In this document: positions 22,042 through 33,038 of the stretch, piece by piece | How the letters are laid out: each line of letters begins with the position of its first letter | Position numbering within the stretch: position 1 is the first letter of the stretch | Source of the DNA: Pyrenula massariospora | Lineage: Eukaryota; Ascomycota; Eurotiomycetes; Pyrenulales; Pyrenulaceae | Direction: 5' to 3' | Length of the DNA stretch: 64,000 nucleotides | Assembly (NCBI GenBank): GCA_021030905.1 | Contig: JAGFMI010000015.1 | Span: 930,001-994,000, forward strand | The notes under the pieces: generated by a model | What the model saw: the letters and a program-made list of their open reading frames with translations, nothing else | Database searches by the model: none | What the model was told of the DNA's origin: nothing | Made by a program: the position numbers and the translations under genes

Positions 22042-23167
22042 CTATTGATTTAAGATAGCAGACCAGTCTGATTCCTTGATCCATTTCTCGATTCCACCTT
22101 GTGGAATTTCAATCCCAAGCTACATCCATACGTTGTCAGCCATCGTATTTGCGCTCACGGGAGTGATGAAGGCATGAACTCACCTCTTCCGGCTTTTTAA
22201 CTTCGGGGTCCCCACCATCATACCCAAAATCATTCCAAAAGCCCATCGAATCACCCATCTCGTCATCTAGCGGCGGTCCAATGGCCTTCCTGGCAGCCTC
22301 GTCGGAGATCTCCTCGTAGCTGATCGGCACTCCCAGATTTTTCGAGACAAGGCTCACAAGCTCGAGAACGGTCAAGGAGGCCGAGCGCGCAAGGAGCGTG
22401 GTACCTGGATGTGTAGTGAGGATAAGTGGTTTGACGAAGAGACCGGTTTCGCGGGAAGCGACAATGAACGGAAGCTTTTTAGCTGGATGGAGAGAAAGTT
22501 TGAGCTTTAGAGCTCCTGTCGCGGGATCCTGGTAAAGTAAGTAGTAATTCTAGAAGCGGAAACGAAAAATTCTAGGAACCTTTTTGAAAGCAAAAGGATT
22601 CGTCTCTGGATCGCCGATGTGGTTCTCCACATATAGTGGCATGATGAACACAATTGTCTTCTTCGCTAGATCCGGATGGGCGCTGTGAATATAGTCCGTT
22701 GCGGCCGCCTTGGCGTCAAAATGGAAAACATTCATGTACTTGCCCTTGCTCCACTTCCTTGCGCTTGAAAGGCTGGACCAGATGAACTTTTCCAGAGTTG
22801 GCACTTCAGCAGCGGCGTCGATTACATTCTTCGCTTGAGCAAGCTCGAGATCGTAGGTTACTGGGCCAATGGGCCGAGTAGGCGTGACTTGGGCCCAAGT
22901 CGAGGGCTGCTGGAAAAGCGTCCAGAAGTCTGTCACGGCGAAGATGGCGGTAGCGCCTTCGAAAGCAGCTTTGAGAGAAGCCTGGTCTGAGAGATCTCCC
23001 TTGGCTAGCTCGACTCCCTTGGTGGAAAGGGATTGTGCGGAAGGCTTGGAAGGGTCCCGAGTCAGGGCTCGGATACGCCATCCTGGAGTGTTTAGGAAGT
23101 GAGTTATGACGCTACCGCCTTGGGACCCGGTAGCGCCGAGGACGACGAGGATTTTAGGGCTGGACAT
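22042..23167 (-). CDS. NmrA-like NAD(P)-binding protein
   Basis: Three exons on the minus strand, 23167-22580, 22528-22184 and 22119-22042, give 336 residues. The N-terminus KILVVLGATGSQGGSV holds the G-x-x-G-x-x-G dinucleotide-binding loop of the atypical SDR/NmrA family, followed by RALTRDPSKPSAQSL and KGDLSDQASLKAAFEGATAIFAVTDFW, all typical. The active-site Tyr of classical SDRs is not in the usual Y-x3-K arrangement (SSARKWSKGKYMNV), as expected for NmrA-like sensors and isoflavone-reductase-like members. Introns are 51 and 64 nt. Family members either sense NADP/NAD ratios or reduce small aromatic molecules; which applies here is not visible. Confidence 0.88.
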
Positions 23168-24575
23168 TTTGAGAGCCTGAGGTTTGAAGAAATGGAAGAA
23201 AAACAGGTAGTTAGATAATGAAAAGATTTGGATGGTGTAACTGGAAGAATAGAGAGGATGGATTGGCGACAGGTGGCTGACCTCTATCTCTTTATATGAA
23301 CAGACGCCACCTTTATCTCTTTAGAGAATATACAGTCGTATATTAGCGTACAACACCACGCCCCAAAGCATTCATTGCATCTTTGAGCCCAATCAAGCGC
23401 CATACCAAATTTGTGGCAGCCCGTCGATCAATCCAGCAGGATGACAAAGCGACCCCGCCAAGCGGGTAGCAAAGATCCCCTGCGGGAAGAATCATGCACC
23501 GTCTCCCCGGCGGTAGCGGTTCAAAGCAGAGACATCAATGACGAGCACTCGATGTGATAACCCGAGATAGAGCGTATGGCCTCCGCCAGGATCAGCCGTG
23601 CATAGGGGTCAACAGTGCATTGCTTCCGGTGGTCCCGAGGGCGTCGAAATTCTGGATTACTAAATTACTGTCAGCAATGTCATCCAAGAAATTTGAGTTT
23701 CAATGTGAGCCGCTTCTTTTAAGGTGCTCAAGGCCACAGCGCGAAAGATGCGAAAGTGTGTAGAAATGTTGCAGTGCCTTGAAAAAACGATGAAGGAGAA
23801 GTCTGCGTCGAAGGTCGGCGCCAAATTCCAAACTCAGCCCCAGATCAACCTTGGGTCCCTGGACTGTACATCATTTTCCTCTTCTGTCCTCCGCACGATA
23901 TCTGTGACTCCTCATCGTTTCGAGGCTGGAATTGACATCTCCAGTCTATCTGTACAGTGCGATGGGGAGGAAGACAGCGCTGTCCTTCAGCAGCGTGTCG
24001 CAGCGCCCCAAATTTATGAGAAGGCTTTTTAAGATGCTTACAGACTCGGATAATCATCGACTGCATCTCTCACGCAGCGCTGTCTTTTTTCGCAGAAATA
24101 GGAGGGAAACTTGCTTATAGGCCGACGATGCCGGGTCTAGCTTCATCATTACAGCCTTAGGCACAGACACGGCTGATGTGTTACACATAATTTCAGCCTC
24201 AAATGAAGATGTTTTCCATCGGAGCAGGCTCAACAGAGGTCTTTGTTCGGGATGACCATGTAAAGCGATTCTCTTGGTGAAGATGCCCCGCGAAGAGGAT
24301 CTCTATTTCTATCCAGACAATGGCTCCTGCAACAAAGACAACCATGTTCCAGCTCTCCCTTGCCGGAATCGGGTTTTGTGGACGATTTCATTTTCTCACT
24401 CTACCACAGCTTGACCAAGCCGATTCGCACCCTAGTTAAGCTCGAGGCCTATATATCCTTTTCGCCTTTTACATTTGACAAGTCCAAGTGCCTGAAAAGG
24501 TGAACTAGTAATCTCAAGACGAGGGGAACTCCAAGAAATCCGTATGCTCTACACGCTGCCCCTAACCGATCCAGA
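23168..24575. other. Intergenic region, 1.4 kb
   Basis: Divergent promoter region between the NmrA-like gene and the basic disordered protein gene. Short frames near 23554-24120 have no family features. Confidence 0.55.
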
Positions 24576-25637
24576 ATGTGTCAGCTCACTCAACCCCATT
24601 ACAAGTTTTGTGCCTGCATCGGAGGCCCTACGAGAACACCTTGCCCGAATCCTAGCTCATCTTGCGACACTCTTCTCTCCTCCGCGACTCTAACCCCCAT
24701 TGTCCTTCACTGCTACTGTCCTCACCACAGCAGCGCCGGTTTTCTATCCGAACGCAAAGGTTCTTCACGCTCGCGTTCCAATTCCCGTTCATCCCGACCA
24801 CCTCCAGTAGGTGGTCAACCGAACGTCTTGCGTCGTTGGTCGTCAAGGAGGCTCGAGATACCGGACAGACCGGCGAGTGTCGCAGGCGTAGTGGAGGGAG
24901 AAAGAATCAGTGCCAGTGGCGGCAGCGGCTTCGAGGGAAAGGACAAAGACAAGAGACCAACGAGTCAGACCTTAGGGAGCCAAACCTTAGGAAGGGCGAA
25001 GCTTAGCTCAAAATCTGTCCGCTATCTGCGACCAATAAGCGTGCTAGGGTTCAACTTTGGCTTTAAGGAGAAAGACATGGAGAGGCAGAAGCAAGAAGGA
25101 TTTGAGAAAGACAAGGAGATTGTCAGGCCGATACCGAGGCGGCCCGTCGCCGCGATTGGGAGGTCACAGAGCGTTATGGGGCGACCGCAAACTACTGGCT
25201 CAGGTGCTGTAATACTAAAGGACCCTGAGTTGCTGAGAAGGAGGAGCCGGCTTATGATGGAGGAGAGTGTAAGTCACCCGAGCAGTCTGACGCCTGGGTG
25301 GAAAGGGACGAGCAGAATGGTGGAAGAAGGGCTTGACAAGGAAAAAGAAGTGACTGGTACTACGACAGGGTCGGGTGATGATACAGGATTCGAGGAGAAG
25401 GACAAGGAGCCTAGAGAAGTGGGAGAGGGAGAAGTGCCTAAAACATTTGAAACGATTCTGAGGAGAACCGCTTCGGAGAAGGACAAGGAGGGCCTAGCGA
25501 GGAGGTACGGGGATTGGGAGGGCTATGTCAAGAAGCAGAGAGAGAAGGTCGAGAGTTGGAAGGCGAAGAGCCGTCTCAGGAAGAAAGAGAAAGGGGAAAA
25601 GAGAGGCTCGGCAGATGGAGAATGCCAAGTCATGTAG
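24576..25637 (+). CDS. Disordered basic protein with Cys-rich N-terminus
   Basis: Single exon, 353 residues from an ATG. The first 55 residues hold nine Cys (MCQLTQPHYKFCACIGG... and HCYCPHHSS), a pattern I recall at the start of small fungal proteins of unknown function. The remainder is low-complexity: Ser/Arg-rich (SRSRSNSRSSRPP), then repeated acidic/basic KDKE-type elements (GKDKDKRP, FEKDKEIV, DKEKEV, EEKDKEP, SEKDKEG) and a Lys/Arg-rich tail. No membrane segment is seen. Function unknown. Confidence 0.65.
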   Translation: MCQLTQPHYKFCACIGGPTRTPCPNPSSSCDTLLSSATLTPIVLHCYCPHHSSAGFLSERKGSSRSRSNSRSSRPPPVGGQPNVLRRWSSRRLEIPDRPASVAGVVEGERISASGGSGFEGKDKDKRPTSQTLGSQTLGRAKLSSKSVRYLRPISVLGFNFGFKEKDMERQKQEGFEKDKEIVRPIPRRPVAAIGRSQSVMGRPQTTGSGAVILKDPELLRRRSRLMMEESVSHPSSLTPGWKGTSRMVEEGLDKEKEVTGTTTGSGDDTGFEEKDKEPREVGEGEVPKTFETILRRTASEKDKEGLARRYGDWEGYVKKQREKVESWKAKSRLRKKEKGEKRGSADGECQVM

Positions 25638-25905
25638 CTACTGTTGACGGGTGAATGGCACGGTGATCTTTACATCTGAGAGGTTTCCGAAATCTGTCTA
25701 CTCGATCGCGTCTACATTCAAAGAGTATCGGCTCATATCGACCGCTGGACATTTTAGTTGAAATTAGCAACGGCACTAGGGTTTAAGAACCTTCATTCGC
25801 GAAAGATCGTCAAAACCCTTGACTAATATTACTCCGCACGGATATTTTCGGCTGAGATCATCAAACTATCCTATCAAGGACCTCCGAACACATTCGTCAC
25901 ACGCC

Positions 25906-26772
25906 CTATCTTGTTGAGATCCTGCAACGTCGTCTACACTCCTCACTACCCAAATTACTCCCTGTCCCTACAGGGGGGACATTACGCTCAACACCTGCCA
26001 CACTCACATTTCCGCCCACAACTGCCCCCACAAGATCCGGCGGCAGAACGAACAGCGCGTTGGCCAAATTCGTCGTACCACTATCATCCGCAGCCAATGC
26101 GCTTACCAGCTGCGAGTTCCGGCAGCCCGTGTTCTGCATCGTGTGCACGCTGCCCTGTGGGAAAATCGTCATTTTCCCGGGAGAAAGAGTCTCCCTGACC
26201 ATCCGGGCCCCGTTCTCCATCACCATGTACGTATCCGTGGTCCCCTGGACGGCGACAACGAAGTTGCTAGCCCGCGGGTGGAAGTGTGGCGGGAGCATGG
26301 CGCAGGGGCCAAGGTTGAGCATAGCCATGGTGAGGCCGTTGCCAATGGTTGCGGGAAAGGTGGCGGCGTTGGCATTCACGACGCCTCCTGGAGAGAAGGT
26401 GTATTTCTCCTGCTTGGTGAAGTCAAAGAGCCAGTCCGAGTCCTTGGGAAGCAGGTCGAGGCGATCGAGGGCGGTGTTGGCCATTTTGAGCTTCGCGACG
26501 AGGGAGGGGTTGCTGTCCTTGTCGACGGCTAGGGCCACGGAGGCTAGCGTGGCAATGACAAGGAAGAGAAGGGTGAAGAAGGCCATGGTAAATGTCTTCC
26601 AGTTGAAACGACGCTTGCGGTCGGGCGGATCGTGGAACTCTTCGAGTTTGTAGGCGGCGGCTTCTGTCTCAGAAGTGGAAAGGTTGTTGTTTGTGAAATG
26701 TTCGGGTTTGTAAGGAAATTGGCGGACACTACTTATGATTCTGTGAAGTGATGCAGAAGGAAGAAGCTGCAT
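25906..26772 (-). CDS. Spherulin/germin-like cupin protein
   Basis: Minus strand, single exon. The longest ATG frame (26772) gives 288 residues with an internal hydrophobic segment; the ATG at 26586 would give 226 residues starting with a clean signal peptide (MAFFTLLFLVIATLASVALAV), the usual arrangement for this family, so the shorter form is more likely. The body KLKMANTALDRLDLLPKDSDWLFDF and YTFSPGGVVNANAATFPA is typical of fungal spherulin-1-like cupins. The metal-binding HFHPRA is present, but the Glu expected a few residues on is Asn (HPRASN). The second cupin motif has GSVHTMQN. Secreted, possibly dehydration- or stress-related by family; enzymatic activity is unknown. Confidence 0.85.
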   Translation of the reverse strand: MQLLPSASLHRIISSVRQFPYKPEHFTNNNLSTSETEAAAYKLEEFHDPPDRKRRFNWKTFTMAFFTLLFLVIATLASVALAVDKDSNPSLVAKLKMANTALDRLDLLPKDSDWLFDFTKQEKYTFSPGGVVNANAATFPATIGNGLTMAMLNLGPCAMLPPHFHPRASNFVVAVQGTTDTYMVMENGARMVRETLSPGKMTIFPQGSVHTMQNTGCRNSQLVSALAADDSGTTNLANALFVLPPDLVGAVVGGNVSVAGVERNVPPVGTGSNLGSEECRRRCRISTR

Positions 26773-28075
26773 TGTGTTATTAATGCTTGGACATCTTTGA
26801 GATGGATAAGATTTTGGAAATCTCAGGAAGGGGTAAAGGGAGCCATATATGCTTGACGAGATCTACGAGAGCAAATGATTGTCTCGTAGATACCCATCTT
26901 TGGAACTCCGACCTAGTTACTGTCTTGATCCGTCTCTTCGTAACGCGGGGAAGTAATCATCGTCGTCCTCTGAGCCCAGCGATGCCGGATATCACAAGTC
27001 CCTATATCCTGAAGCAGAGTGAGCCAATCAGCGCAGCCGCCTTCTGATCTCGATGGAGCCTGCAGACCAGAACTCACGTCATCTGGCACGGTCCGCCTCT
27101 TGTTTTTTCTTGTCGACATGGATGCACAGGGCTCAAGGGACCTTTGCCATGACGATCTAGAATTAGACTCGGCGGATGAAGTCGAGAGACAATTGTAGCC
27201 TCACGTACTAGCGGCTCCAACGGCCTGTAGGCTCTGATTGCCCAGTTGAAGAGAGCAAAGAGTACGAACCTCGTAGATGCCGATCGATAAGCTTGATAAT
27301 TGGACCTGAGGACGGCGGGGTAAGGAAGGATTATCGATGTAGAGCGGTGGCAGGGAAACAAGAAACAGCAGTCTTCCGGCGGGGGCGGGTTTCCTTTCAC
27401 AGCAGGCCGTGTCATTGCCAACATTGACCGCGCCAAAGGCGGTGGTAGTCCGTCATACTACTGCATGATGACAATTACGTGTCTCGCATTGGGGCATCGT
27501 AGGCTCTTCTGTACAGAGAGAGAATGCTTAAAACGTACTATGATGCCTAAACAAGGTTTTTCAAGACGAAAACATTGTTAACAGCGGGGATTTTTTTGGC
27601 CCGCAGATCTTCGTATGAAGCGGAAAGAGACGATATCTGTGATTACATCTCGAGAGGTAATGAGGCAAGTAGGATCTACACCGCTCAACGACGGAGATGG
27701 TAGTACCGCGACCGCGCATGTCACACTGAGACCGTTGATGGCCCAGATAGCCAAGAGAATCAATGCATCAAAGCGTGCTACTCGCTACCTCGAGAGTGAC
27801 AAAAAAGTACGATGAACCGCAGGGTCAGCCGACACCTACCGTGACCTAAAGAACGCTTTCCTGTCAGGGAGGCTTTCTTGTCTCCGGGCCATTCGGTAGA
27901 AGTAGATATAGCTTTGCCATAAAAGTGAGTAGACAGAACTGTTGCCCCTTAGGCTCCAGATTTCTGTCACTCTTGATGAGGTCTTTTCATCAATCCGCCT
28001 TCCACTCTCCTCCCCTGACCTCCGTACCAGCAACTCGCCTTCCCACCCTCCTCATACGAGATCTTGCTGCAAAGT
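26773..28075. other. Intergenic region, 1.3 kb
   Basis: Promoter side of the cupin gene and 3' side of the next minus-strand gene. Minus-strand open frames at about 27074-27436 lack a convincing start and family resemblance. Confidence 0.5.
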
Positions 28076-29146
28076 TTAAAGCCCTGAAGGGTTGGCGCAT
28101 CCATTCGCATAAATAAGCTGATAGGAGTCACCCTGTTCATAAGGTCCCGGGCCTTGACCGAAAGAAAGTATATGGCCACAGCGTCCGTCCGGTTCATCGA
28201 GATCCATCACCGCGGCATCTGTGTAGATCATGAACAGCTCACACAGACCACCCTGCCCCTGACCGGCCTCTGGAACGTCAACAATGCCTGCACAGCCCTG
28301 GTTTTGCATGCAGAGCTGACAGCATGCTGACGGGTCGCGTGTTGGGTACGACATGTAGAGCCTGGCTGCACTGGCTACCGCTGTCGGCGGGCCGAGGGGA
28401 AGACTCTCTGTGCCAGACGCAGGGACGTAAGCACTTGTCAATGAGTCCGGGTGACAGGCGGCATTGTAGATGGAACCGACTGTGCTGGGTGCATACTGTT
28501 CGGTGATTGTCGTAATATTTGAGGCAGCGGCGTAGTAAGTCTCAGTAGTTGTTACGGTGGATGCGGTGGGCACAGGTGTCCCAGTGGTTGTCGCAAGCGA
28601 CACTATATCGGTGAGTTTAACGGTGGAAGTAGCATTTAGTGGAGTAATGGTTGTGGTAAGGGTGGTGGTTGGTAGAGTGCTGCACGCCGTAGTGACATCG
28701 GAACTAACATACGTGCATTCCACGGACTGCGGCCAAACGTCGTCTAAAGGTTGATTGCTGCCTGAGGCCCAGATGGTATACATTGACGGAGAGCCAGTCA
28801 AGTAAGTTGTCGTAGTCGCATTCAAAGTGCCAACAGTCCATGTATGAGCGGCAAACTCATATATAGTCTCCGGATGGATCGTGGTGCCATAAATGGTATT
28901 GACTAGCGTATTGGTAAGAATATAATCAAACGTTGGGAGAATTTCTGACACAGTCTCCGCGGGTTGAACGAAATTAGTAGTAACAATATTAACAGCACTT
29001 GAAAAGCTGATTGTCGGGACTGGGCTGATCGAACTCGGCCCTCTTGTGCTGAATGTCGAGCAGACTGTCAGGTTCGTCGCGGAGCTTTGTGCAAAAGTGT
29101 AGAGTACAATGTTCGCCGTCAGAACTGCGACCGGGATGATAGCCAT
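28076..29146 (-). CDS. Secreted Ser/Thr-rich protein with C-terminal Cys module
   Basis: Single exon on the minus strand, 356 residues from the ATG at 29146. The N-terminus (MAIIPVAVLTANIVLYTFAQ) is a signal peptide. About 200 residues of Thr/Ser-rich sequence with several N-glycosylation sites follow (TTTLTTTITPLNATSTVKL), typical of cell-wall or mucin-like fungal proteins. The C-terminal ~110 residues contain CCQLCMQNQGCAG and CELFM, spaced like a PAN/apple-type or WSC-like Cys module. No GPI tail is visible at the C-terminus (CANPSGL). Function unknown; surface or wall association is likely. Confidence 0.72.
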   Translation of the reverse strand: MAIIPVAVLTANIVLYTFAQSSATNLTVCSTFSTRGPSSISPVPTISFSSAVNIVTTNFVQPAETVSEILPTFDYILTNTLVNTIYGTTIHPETIYEFAAHTWTVGTLNATTTTYLTGSPSMYTIWASGSNQPLDDVWPQSVECTYVSSDVTTACSTLPTTTLTTTITPLNATSTVKLTDIVSLATTTGTPVPTASTVTTTETYYAAASNITTITEQYAPSTVGSIYNAACHPDSLTSAYVPASGTESLPLGPPTAVASAARLYMSYPTRDPSACCQLCMQNQGCAGIVDVPEAGQGQGGLCELFMIYTDAAVMDLDEPDGRCGHILSFGQGPGPYEQGDSYQLIYANGCANPSGL

Positions 29147-30857
29147 CTCTGCAGGCAATCTTGCAGGTCCTTCGGGAGAGACTGTCGTTGGTCACCATCC
29201 CTGAGGCTCGCTAGATATACATAGTGCCATCTTTGGTACAGAGCATCTTCTTGCTTGTCAGTTACGCCAAAGAACTGCGATCAAGGACAGAGCGCTGAAG
29301 AGTCTGACCTCTCACAAGGAGATAGTCCGGAAAGGAACATCTATTGTGTACCACATATTAGTCCATCGAAGCAGGCTAAAGTCAAAGTCACCAAATACAG
29401 GGCAGGTGGAACTTGAAAAATCTCAAGGCTCAAGAAGCCAGATGTTGACGTCGTTCAATGGTAATTTGAAGTGGACACAAGACATTTCTAGGGATTCGTA
29501 AAGATACACTCGCGTAGATTTTTTGCTTTACCAAAAGCTTTGGACATCACTCTCATTAAATTCGCTCACAATCGTGGATTGCCTAAACGCACGATTAGAA
29601 GATTTCGACATTGTACAAATGCGCGGGTAGCAGAGCGAAGCCAAGGCAGGGATATCTCACGAAGGGCGAAACAGAGGCAATCTCTTGACAGATGGTTGAA
29701 CAAGATCAAGAACCTAAAGTCATTTGCGTACAGCACAGGCTCGTGTTGTGTTGCTCATGATCGCGCGGCTAGACGCAGACGAGGGGAGGGCATTCGTGAT
29801 GGCTCTTAGTAAAGTTCACCGTCAGCATTGACTTTCTGGAATAAGTTTTCGTGTACTTTGACGCGCGGCGGGGACCTTCTTGAACTGGCATTGTGAAGAA
29901 TCCTTCCCAATTTCTTCCCGCTGCGTCCACAGCAATAGATTTATGCCGTTCTTGCAGGGTGTTTCGTCTCAAGAAGGGATGAATCACACGTCTCGTAGGG
30001 CGTCGCTCCAGAAGAGGGTCTAACAGGCGCGGGAGAAGGTCATTGTGTTAGAATGCCGTATAATCCTTCCCCCCATGCATTTCCCTGATTTGGCTAGCAT
30101 CTTCCTCCAACATCTCCTGTCCTCGCCTTATTCGTCAAGGCGATCATATTCGCTGACATGATCGGTAATATTCCTCAGGTACCGAAACTGCTGAGACGCA
30201 TGAATCTGGTGTTCCTCCCTTTCTCTTCGCACGGGTTGTGACCGTTGGTTCGCAGATCCTCTGCGACCTTCGACCTGGCAACCGGCCGCCATGACCAACC
30301 CACAACGAGGAGGCTTAATATTCCCCCTGATTCTTCCGAAGAAGTTAGGAGGTATCTGCTATAACACACTCTCTAGCACAGTCCTCGGCTTCGGCCCCGC
30401 CAAGACAAGTACTTATCCAGAAAAGATAATGGAGCTGGACAAGCGGGCGAATGAGATTCGCCGTGCAAACTTCATCTGGCTCAAGATAGAATCTAAACAT
30501 TAGAATCTTCTCCAACATTACCGAATCCCTTTACAATGCTAACTGATCATTGCAGCCGCAGTCTTACTTCTATGCGTTTACAGCCATTTATACTATTTAC
30601 GCTCAGTTATCTGCTCCCGCAACAGTTCCGCCTAGTAACTTTATGTGAAGAGCAACACTCTTTTCTCACAGAGACCACTAAAAAGTTCCAGTCTTTCATC
30701 GCATCTGGTTTTGTTTCTTCATGTTGGACACTTCCCTTTTGTCTACATCTTACTTGTTGCATGATGGTAACAAGATTTTTATGAATATCAAGCCGGATCC
30801 CGTACACTAGGTCGATGCTCTTCTTTTCGCTCGATTTCGAAGCAATTACGTTCAAAC
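29147..30857. other. Intergenic region, 1.7 kb
   Basis: Divergent promoter region. Several frames under 100 codons occur; none starts well or resembles a family. Confidence 0.5.
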
Positions 30858-32451
30858 ATGATTTTGAGTCTCCTGCAAGCAACCGAAGTGTTGCTTCTCT
30901 TTCTCCTATTGTCACCTAGCTCAGTGATCGCAGTAGACGATGACGAGGCTTGCGAGTGGGAAGGACCTGATCTGAGACCCGGTCTTGGTGTCGAGTTTGA
31001 ATCCAGTGATCTACGATTTGGTGCGGATTGTAATGCAGAAAAAACATATAACTCTAAGGGCAAACCGGTCATCGGCTTTCAAGAAAACACTTGGATGCTC
31101 ACAGGAGATACTACCGTCGGCCAGGCAGGTATTCTAAGTGCAGAATACATAATCAATGGCAAAACATGCAAACTGGGAACAAATGCGGCGGTGAGAGCGG
31201 CTCATGATATTGAGCAGGACCTTGTGAGTCATAATCTTAAGAACACACTTTTACGGATTTTTAAACCTTCCAAACTTGTCAGGTGAATTGGAATCCATAT
31301 AGGACTATGCCACACAATCGCTATCAAATTCGGGGAAGTCAGTGCTATCCTTGGAGTGTTTCAAGGCCAAATACTCCCGGCTTCCCTGACAGTCTCCGTT
31401 GGGCTCCACAAGTCACAGCACCCATGCCTTTGGCGGCAATCTACGAGCTGTGCGAAAAGGCATTAAATCACGAGCCCTCGTCGATATTGCCAGGGAATCC
31501 AGATTTCACCTCCTCACTTTTTTTCGTTCTACCAACTTTCTTCAACATCATGCCACCAGATCTCAGACCGAGAAGGTTGACCAGGGATGTCCTGGGTTTT
31601 CTCACAATAGTCCTGTCCTACACCAAAGTCGCGGATGTCTATGAGCCGGATTTCAGTCCGAAAAGGCTCATGGCGATTATGCCTCGGACGAATTTCAAGG
31701 CCATTTATTGGCAGGTCATGCGCGATGTTAGAGGGGATTTGTTTCGCATCATCCAGTATCTTGCATGCTACAGGTGGGAGAACCGTAGGTACAGGTAAGT
31801 GGCATAAAGGCGATCGTCTTCAATATGTGGAACGTTGGAAGCAACACCTCTGACGAAGGATTTACCGATCGTGGACTACGCAATATCGTCCAATTCCTCA
31901 ACATACACTCTAACCTGTTCTACATCCCGAACCGAGAATCTATCCCTTGACCACTAGTTCTTTCATTCTTTGTCCCATTTCTCCTCTTCTAGAAACCTCT
32001 GCACCCTTATCATCCAAATCTCCCGGCCTATCCCATCTCAGGGCTCCAAAGCATCCCGCTAACTCTCTATTCACCCTCTAGTCTCGACGACGAGTACTGC
32101 TACATTGACCGCCGAAGCGGTCACTGGATGCTCAGAGATACTCTCGAGACCAAACGATTCGTTGTCCACGACTCCGTAACCAATACGCAATACGGGCTCC
32201 GAGTCCGCGACTGGCTCTACAGCATCATGGATCCCAACCCCCACCGTGACGACGCCCTGACGAGGCTAGACAAGAGGATGGACGGCTCGATCGGCGCGCT
32301 GGGTCGCAAGATGGAGTTCGTGTACGGTACAACGCGGCTCGTGCCTATCTGGGAATTTCGTGCTCTTGATCTAGTCAGATATCCCGATTTTGAGGAACTT
32401 GTGGGGAATGTCGAGAGGGAGGTTCTGTTTTTGCATAATCAATTCGGATAA
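30858..32451 (+). CDS. Orphan secreted protein
   Basis: Three blocks joined in phase: 30858-31223, 31283-31794 and 32082-32451. The first intron (59 nt, GTGAGT) is firm. The second gap (287 nt) is far longer than other introns here and may hide one more exon. A signal peptide (MILSLLQATEVLLLFLLLSP) is followed by Cys-containing sequence, RLMAIMPRTNFKAIYWQVM, a C-terminal DGSIGALGRKMEF and PIWEFRALDL. I recall this combination (PR-TNF-x-IY near the middle, IGxLG and EFR near the end) in fungal secreted proteins of unknown function. No catalytic motif is recognisable. Confidence 0.6.
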
Positions 32452-33025
32452 GTAATGCGATCGTGTCGAGAGACGTGGATGGCTCCTCCCCGGACTCCAG
32501 GTTGAGAAGGGAGGGCCGTTGACTCCGGTACAGCATGCCGTGACCACGTGCTCATAAGTAACATTATCTTTGCCTGGGGGGAAATTTACATTGCACTCTA
32601 TAGTAGACCGTTCGGAACGCCCGCCTGTGTACCTGAATTTAAGTGAGATCAGGTTAATGGAGACACAGATCCAGCCTGTCAAGGTGTTCTTTGGTTTCCT
32701 CAGTCCAGTACAACAATCGTCAGTCATCATGATAAAGTAAACGAAACGTATTTGGTGTTGTATTAATGTTACTTCTACTCAACCAGGAGCAAGGCTCACC
32801 CCAGAAACTTCACCTCAGGTCAAAAAGCGGTTGCGCCTAGGAAACACATCATGAGGCTTCGAAGCAAATTATGGTACAATTCCACTGGTAGTCTTTGGGC
32901 ACCCTACCCTACTACAATACTATTTTGACTTGTTCTTATTACCAGCTTAGGGGATAAGCAGCTTATGCCTTTTTTTTATGGTAAGTCACAAAAAATTTCT
33001 GCATAACAGGGAACTGTAGAGATGT
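32452..33025. other. Intergenic region
   Basis: No gene seen between the orphan secreted gene and the tRNA. Confidence 0.55.
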
Positions 33026-33030
33026 AAAAA
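33026..33030 (-). terminator. Pol III T5 terminator
   Basis: Five T on the minus strand begin nine bases after the tRNA discriminator base. No run of four T occurs inside the gene, so full-length Pol III transcription is possible. Confidence 0.7.
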
Positions 33031-33038
33031 GTAACGTC

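Noticed and set aside
14454-23167. Full secondary-metabolite gene cluster
   Set aside because: No backbone enzyme or pathway regulator was found in the window; reported only as a weak neighbourhood.
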